Of a stretch of DNA of 64,000 bases, positions 61,056 to 64,000 are shown in pieces (within the stretch, counting starts at the first letter, position 1; every line of letters begins with the position of its first letter). The DNA is from Catalimonadaceae bacterium JC749 (lineage in GTDB: Bacteria > Bacteroidota > Bacteroidia > Cytophagales > Cyclobacteriaceae): assembly GCA_021730635.1 (NCBI GenBank), contig JAJNNC010000001.1, positions 744,001-808,000 of the forward strand, given 5' to 3'. The position numbers and the translations under genes were made by a program. The notes below the pieces were generated by a model. That model saw nothing but the letters and a program-made list of their open reading frames with translations. It was not told where the DNA came from and ran no database searches.

Positions 61056-64000
61056 CTACTCCAGAATAGCTTTGATGTCTTCTTTGGTTAGCTTCTTCAT
61101 AAAACTCTCCTCAGTGGAGATGAGCTCTGTTGCCAGCCTGATTTTGTTTTGCTGCAGTTTAAGAATTTTCTCCTCTACCGTATTGCGGGTAATAAACTTA
61201 TAGGTAAACACTTTATTCTCCTGCCCGATACGGTGCGCACGGTCTATAGCCTGTGCTTCTACAGCCGGATTCCACCAGGGATCCAGGATAAAGACATAAT
61301 CGGCTTTGGTAAGATTCAGACCTACGCCCCCTGCCCGGAGTGAGATCAAAAACAGCTTCAACGCCTCATTGTTCTGGAAGCGCTCTACCTGCTCCTTTCT
61401 GTTTTTAGTGCTCCCATCCAGATAGGCAAACTCCAGTCCGCGTTGCTTCAACTGCTCTCCGAGCAAAGTGAGATGCTTTACAAACTGGCTAAATATCAGT
61501 ATTTTATGATCTTTGCTAATGGCATTGGTCAGCATATGAATAGCATCTTCCAGTTTGCCGGAATTCCCGCCATAGCCATCGTCTACCATCTTAGGATGAT
61601 TGGCTATCTGCCGCAATTTGGTAAGTCCTTGTAACAGCAATAACTGAGACTTCTGTATACCATTTGTCTCTATCAGATTGAGTATTTCGTTCCGGTAAAA
61701 CGACTTTGCCTCTTCGTAGCAGCTTTCCTGCTCTTCGGTCATGGTGCAATACTGTATGTTCTCAATCTTTTCAGGAAGCTCAGTAGCCACCTGCCATTTT
61801 TGCCGACGAAGGATAAAAGGCTTAATAATACTATATAGCTTGGCTGTTTTGCTGGTATCGCCCTTTTTCTCAATTGGGTGTACAAATTCATTCCGGAAGA
61901 AAGATTCGCTGCCCAGCAAACCAGGATTAATAAAAGACATCTGCGACCACAAATCCAGGGTAGAGTTTTCCAAAGGAGTTCCCGTCAGAATGAGCCGAAA
62001 CTTAGAATTCAAAACCCTGACGGCCTGGGCGATATTCGAATCAGGATTTTTAATGGCCTGTGACTCATCCAGTATTACATAGTTGAAATAATACTCTTTC
62101 AGGATATCAATGTCGAGACGCACAATGCCGTAAGAGGTCAGGACCAAATCATAATCCTGAAACTGCTCTACGTTTTTCTCCCGGTTGGTACCCGTATAGG
62201 TAAATACCTTAAGCGATGGGGTAAACTTAACAGCCTCCATTTCCCAATTATAGATCAGGGATGTTGGCATCACCAGTAGAGAAGTACGGGGATGCTTCGG
62301 ATCATGTCCCCATAGTTCCTGTTGTTTTTGCAACAGGGCCAAGGTTTGTACGGTCTTCCCCAAGCCCATATCATCAGCCAGGCAACCGCCAAAATGGTAG
62401 GTATGCAGAAAGTTCATCCAGTTATAGCCTGCCTTCTGATAGGGCCGTAAGGTGCCTACAAACCTACCAGGCAAGCCATAATCATCTATTTTATCAAAAT
62501 CTTTCAGCCGGCCCAGTTTACGATCCATGGTCACTTTGGCCAGACTACCGTTCTGCAGGTCCTGTACCAAAGCCAAATGATATTTTTTCAACCGCATGTC
62601 CCCATCGGCTATTTTTACCTGCTCTGTGAAAGCAAACAGTTCTGAGTATTCGGTAAACCATACTTCCGGAATAACAGCAATTTCACCGTTAGGCAACGGA
62701 AACTCCCGCTGCTTATTCAGAATCAGTGTCCGTATCTTTCGGAAAGGGATTTCGTAATCTCCAAACTTCACCTGGGCATAGATATCAAACCAATCAATAT
62801 TTTCTTTGATCTCAATGTCTATAGAAGACTCGCCCAGAAAATATCTCTTATCATGATCAATCCGCTGCCGCAGCAAGATGCCATTATTTTCCAGTTCTTT
62901 TTTATACCGGTTAATCCACTCAAAGGCAAGCGGTTTTGGCAACACTGCCTGGGATTTCTTTATTTCAATAGACTGGTTTCTCAACCATAGTAAAACCTTC
63001 TTTTCTCTTTGTGGGTCTCTGACCACACGGTGAAAAGTGTAGTGGTCTTCCTGTTTCTTGACAATAACACTCACCGGACAATTTTTTTCATAATTGAATG
63101 AGTAATGTCCATAGTGAAAAGTAAGCTCAAAACATATCCTGTCGGAAACAGACAGCATTTCTTTTCCAGCTACCAGCGTTTCACTGTCATCGTCGAATAA
63201 ATCAGCCTGCTCAGTATTCTGCAACTCATAGAAATTGAGCTGAACTTCCGGTTCATATTTTTCAGTCTGTATGGTGAAGCCCTTGGCGTATACATCAAAA
63301 GATGCGACCATGGGTGCCACAAACTTCTGATAGTAAGAGTCTTCTACTTTTTTGGGAATAATAATAAACTTCTTTTGGAGGAAAGGTTGCAGTTTGTTTC
63401 CATCTACTTCTTTCTCGAAGTGATAGAGTTTGCCCTCGAGTACCATCCAGGCTGGTTGTTTACAGATGATATAGGCATTCTTATATTGAAAGTCCAGCTT
63501 CTCACCATCATACTTCATGGTAGGAAAATACAGCGTACTTTCTTCATTGCGGCGAAAATGGAACAAAACGCTGGCTTTCCGGGTCAACACCTCTATCTGT
63601 TTTCCTACCGGCTCACCGTCATTGCTCATCTCAAACAGCAGTTTGCCTTGCAGCAGGGGTAAGATTTTTGAACGTATATCTTCCAGGTATTGCTCTATCT
63701 CTTCCTGTATCTGCTGTGACTTTTCACTTCCGTTCTCATAAATTTTGTAGAAGAACTCATGGGTTTTAACTTTTTTCTTATGGAATTTATTGATGACAGC
63801 ATCTTGCTGCATAGCATCCATCAGCCGAATCAGTTCAAAATCCCGATCGTCCATTTCTTTGGCAAACTCACAGGCATTTTTAGAAGAAATATTCTGATGT
63901 TCAAAGGTAAACCGGCCCTGATCATCCAGTTGTACGGCAAAGGACTCGAACAGAAAGCCGAGATACTCATGCGCAAAAAGGGAATAAATAATTTTAAAGG
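61056..64000 (-). CDS. SNF2-family DEAD/DEAH-box helicase (5' partial)
   Basis: A large helicase whose 5' end lies beyond the right edge: the frame stays open past the ATG at 63854 to base 64000, and the extra residues (EYLGFLFESFAVQL and FTFEHQNIS) look coding. At the C-terminal side the motifs are DDMGLGKTVQTL (ATP loop), ILDESQAIKNP (motif II), LTGTPLENS, and LRAGGVGLNLTKADYVF and DRAHRIGQ (helicase C). The long N-terminal part of about 450 residues is typical of bacterial SNF2 relatives near HepA/RapA, but the usual role is not known. It is followed by rnhB. Confidence 0.92.
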   Translation of the reverse strand, partial: FKIIYSLFAHEYLGFLFESFAVQLDDQGRFTFEHQNISSKNACEFAKEMDDRDFELIRLMDAMQQDAVINKFHKKKVKTHEFFYKIYENGSEKSQQIQEEIEQYLEDIRSKILPLLQGKLLFEMSNDGEPVGKQIEVLTRKASVLFHFRRNEESTLYFPTMKYDGEKLDFQYKNAYIICKQPAWMVLEGKLYHFEKEVDGNKLQPFLQKKFIIIPKKVEDSYYQKFVAPMVASFDVYAKGFTIQTEKYEPEVQLNFYELQNTEQADLFDDDSETLVAGKEMLSVSDRICFELTFHYGHYSFNYEKNCPVSVIVKKQEDHYTFHRVVRDPQREKKVLLWLRNQSIEIKKSQAVLPKPLAFEWINRYKKELENNGILLRQRIDHDKRYFLGESSIDIEIKENIDWFDIYAQVKFGDYEIPFRKIRTLILNKQREFPLPNGEIAVIPEVWFTEYSELFAFTEQVKIADGDMRLKKYHLALVQDLQNGSLAKVTMDRKLGRLKDFDKIDDYGLPGRFVGTLRPYQKAGYNWMNFLHTYHFGGCLADDMGLGKTVQTLALLQKQQELWGHDPKHPRTSLLVMPTSLIYNWEMEAVKFTPSLKVFTYTGTNREKNVEQFQDYDLVLTSYGIVRLDIDILKEYYFNYVILDESQAIKNPDSNIAQAVRVLNSKFRLILTGTPLENSTLDLWSQMSFINPGLLGSESFFRNEFVHPIEKKGDTSKTAKLYSIIKPFILRRQKWQVATELPEKIENIQYCTMTEEQESCYEEAKSFYRNEILNLIETNGIQKSQLLLLQGLTKLRQIANHPKMVDDGYGGNSGKLEDAIHMLTNAISKDHKILIFSQFVKHLTLLGEQLKQRGLEFAYLDGSTKNRKEQVERFQNNEALKLFLISLRAGGVGLNLTKADYVFILDPWWNPAVEAQAIDRAHRIGQENKVFTYKFITRNTVEEKILKLQQNKIRLATELISTEESFMKKLTKEDIKAILE

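Noticed and set aside
1-64000. tRNA or rRNA genes
   Set aside because: No cloverleaf with GTTC-type arm and CCA context and no rRNA-like stretch was seen in the intergenic regions; a dedicated scan could still find a diverged one.

Overview
The window comes from a Bacteroidota genome, most likely a free-living Cytophagales-type bacterium. Supporting signs are a SusC/SusD pair, a type IX secretion (T9SS) sorting tail, GldE in the mutY-ssb-gldE order, BamA followed by two OmpH/Skp genes, DUF6089-type barrels, a COX24/AURKAIP1-like mini-protein beside an RNase G gene, and promoters of the Bacteroidota type (TTTG, about 19 nt, TAnnTTTG). Genus cannot be fixed from sequence reading alone. Genes are dense; no rRNA, tRNA, CRISPR array, integrase island or prophage was seen.

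Layout. 1-4424: the 3' part of a secreted repeat protein with a T9SS tail, a REP-associated tyrosine transposase flanked by repeat copies, a small membrane protein and a BASS-family transporter. 4459-6834: a TonB-dependent receptor with a carboxypeptidase-regulatory-like domain. 7082-23404 (all minus strand): a likely glycan-utilization region. In transcription order it has an MFS transporter, SusC, SusD, a 1193-residue FG-GAP/UnbV lipoprotein, an FG-GAP lipoprotein with a haem c motif, a GH20 beta-N-acetylhexosaminidase and a NagX/HGSNAT-like acyltransferase. A 1.17-kb intergenic gap in front of susC holds a decayed second susC start.

23765-33060 (minus) is a conserved envelope block: alpha/beta hydrolase, CBS-ACT protein, NAD kinase, two barrel proteins, UppS, BamA, OmpH, OmpH. 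33233-34976 has CvpA, YqeY and divergent PdxJ. 34987-38292 is a UDP-sugar cassette (Ugd, Uxs, GalE) that makes UDP-glucuronate, UDP-xylose and UDP-galactose from UDP-glucose. 38569-42528 has rpsU-xerC-hpf, convergent metK, an RsmI-like methyltransferase and DUF2905. 42530-46266 (minus) is mutY-ssb-gldE-hydrolase; 46417-49988 (plus) is HU, a TPR protein, the COX24-like mini-protein, RNase E/G and a small unknown protein. 50124-61005 has MgtC, a Crp/Fnr regulator, a glycosyltransferase, an acyltransferase, a TPR protein, DsbD, a tiny Asp-rich membrane protein, RecX, ComB, GcvT and RNase HII. 61056-64000 is a SNF2 helicase cut by the right edge.

The most interesting parts are the GlcNAc-type locus, where two calcium-motif FG-GAP lipoproteins (one carrying a c-type haem motif) sit where surface glycan-binding proteins are usual; the susC fossil and orphan hairpin upstream of it; the RAYT element with its repeats; and the very small proteins at 47689 and 57013. 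All functions are inferred by reading motifs; no database search was run.
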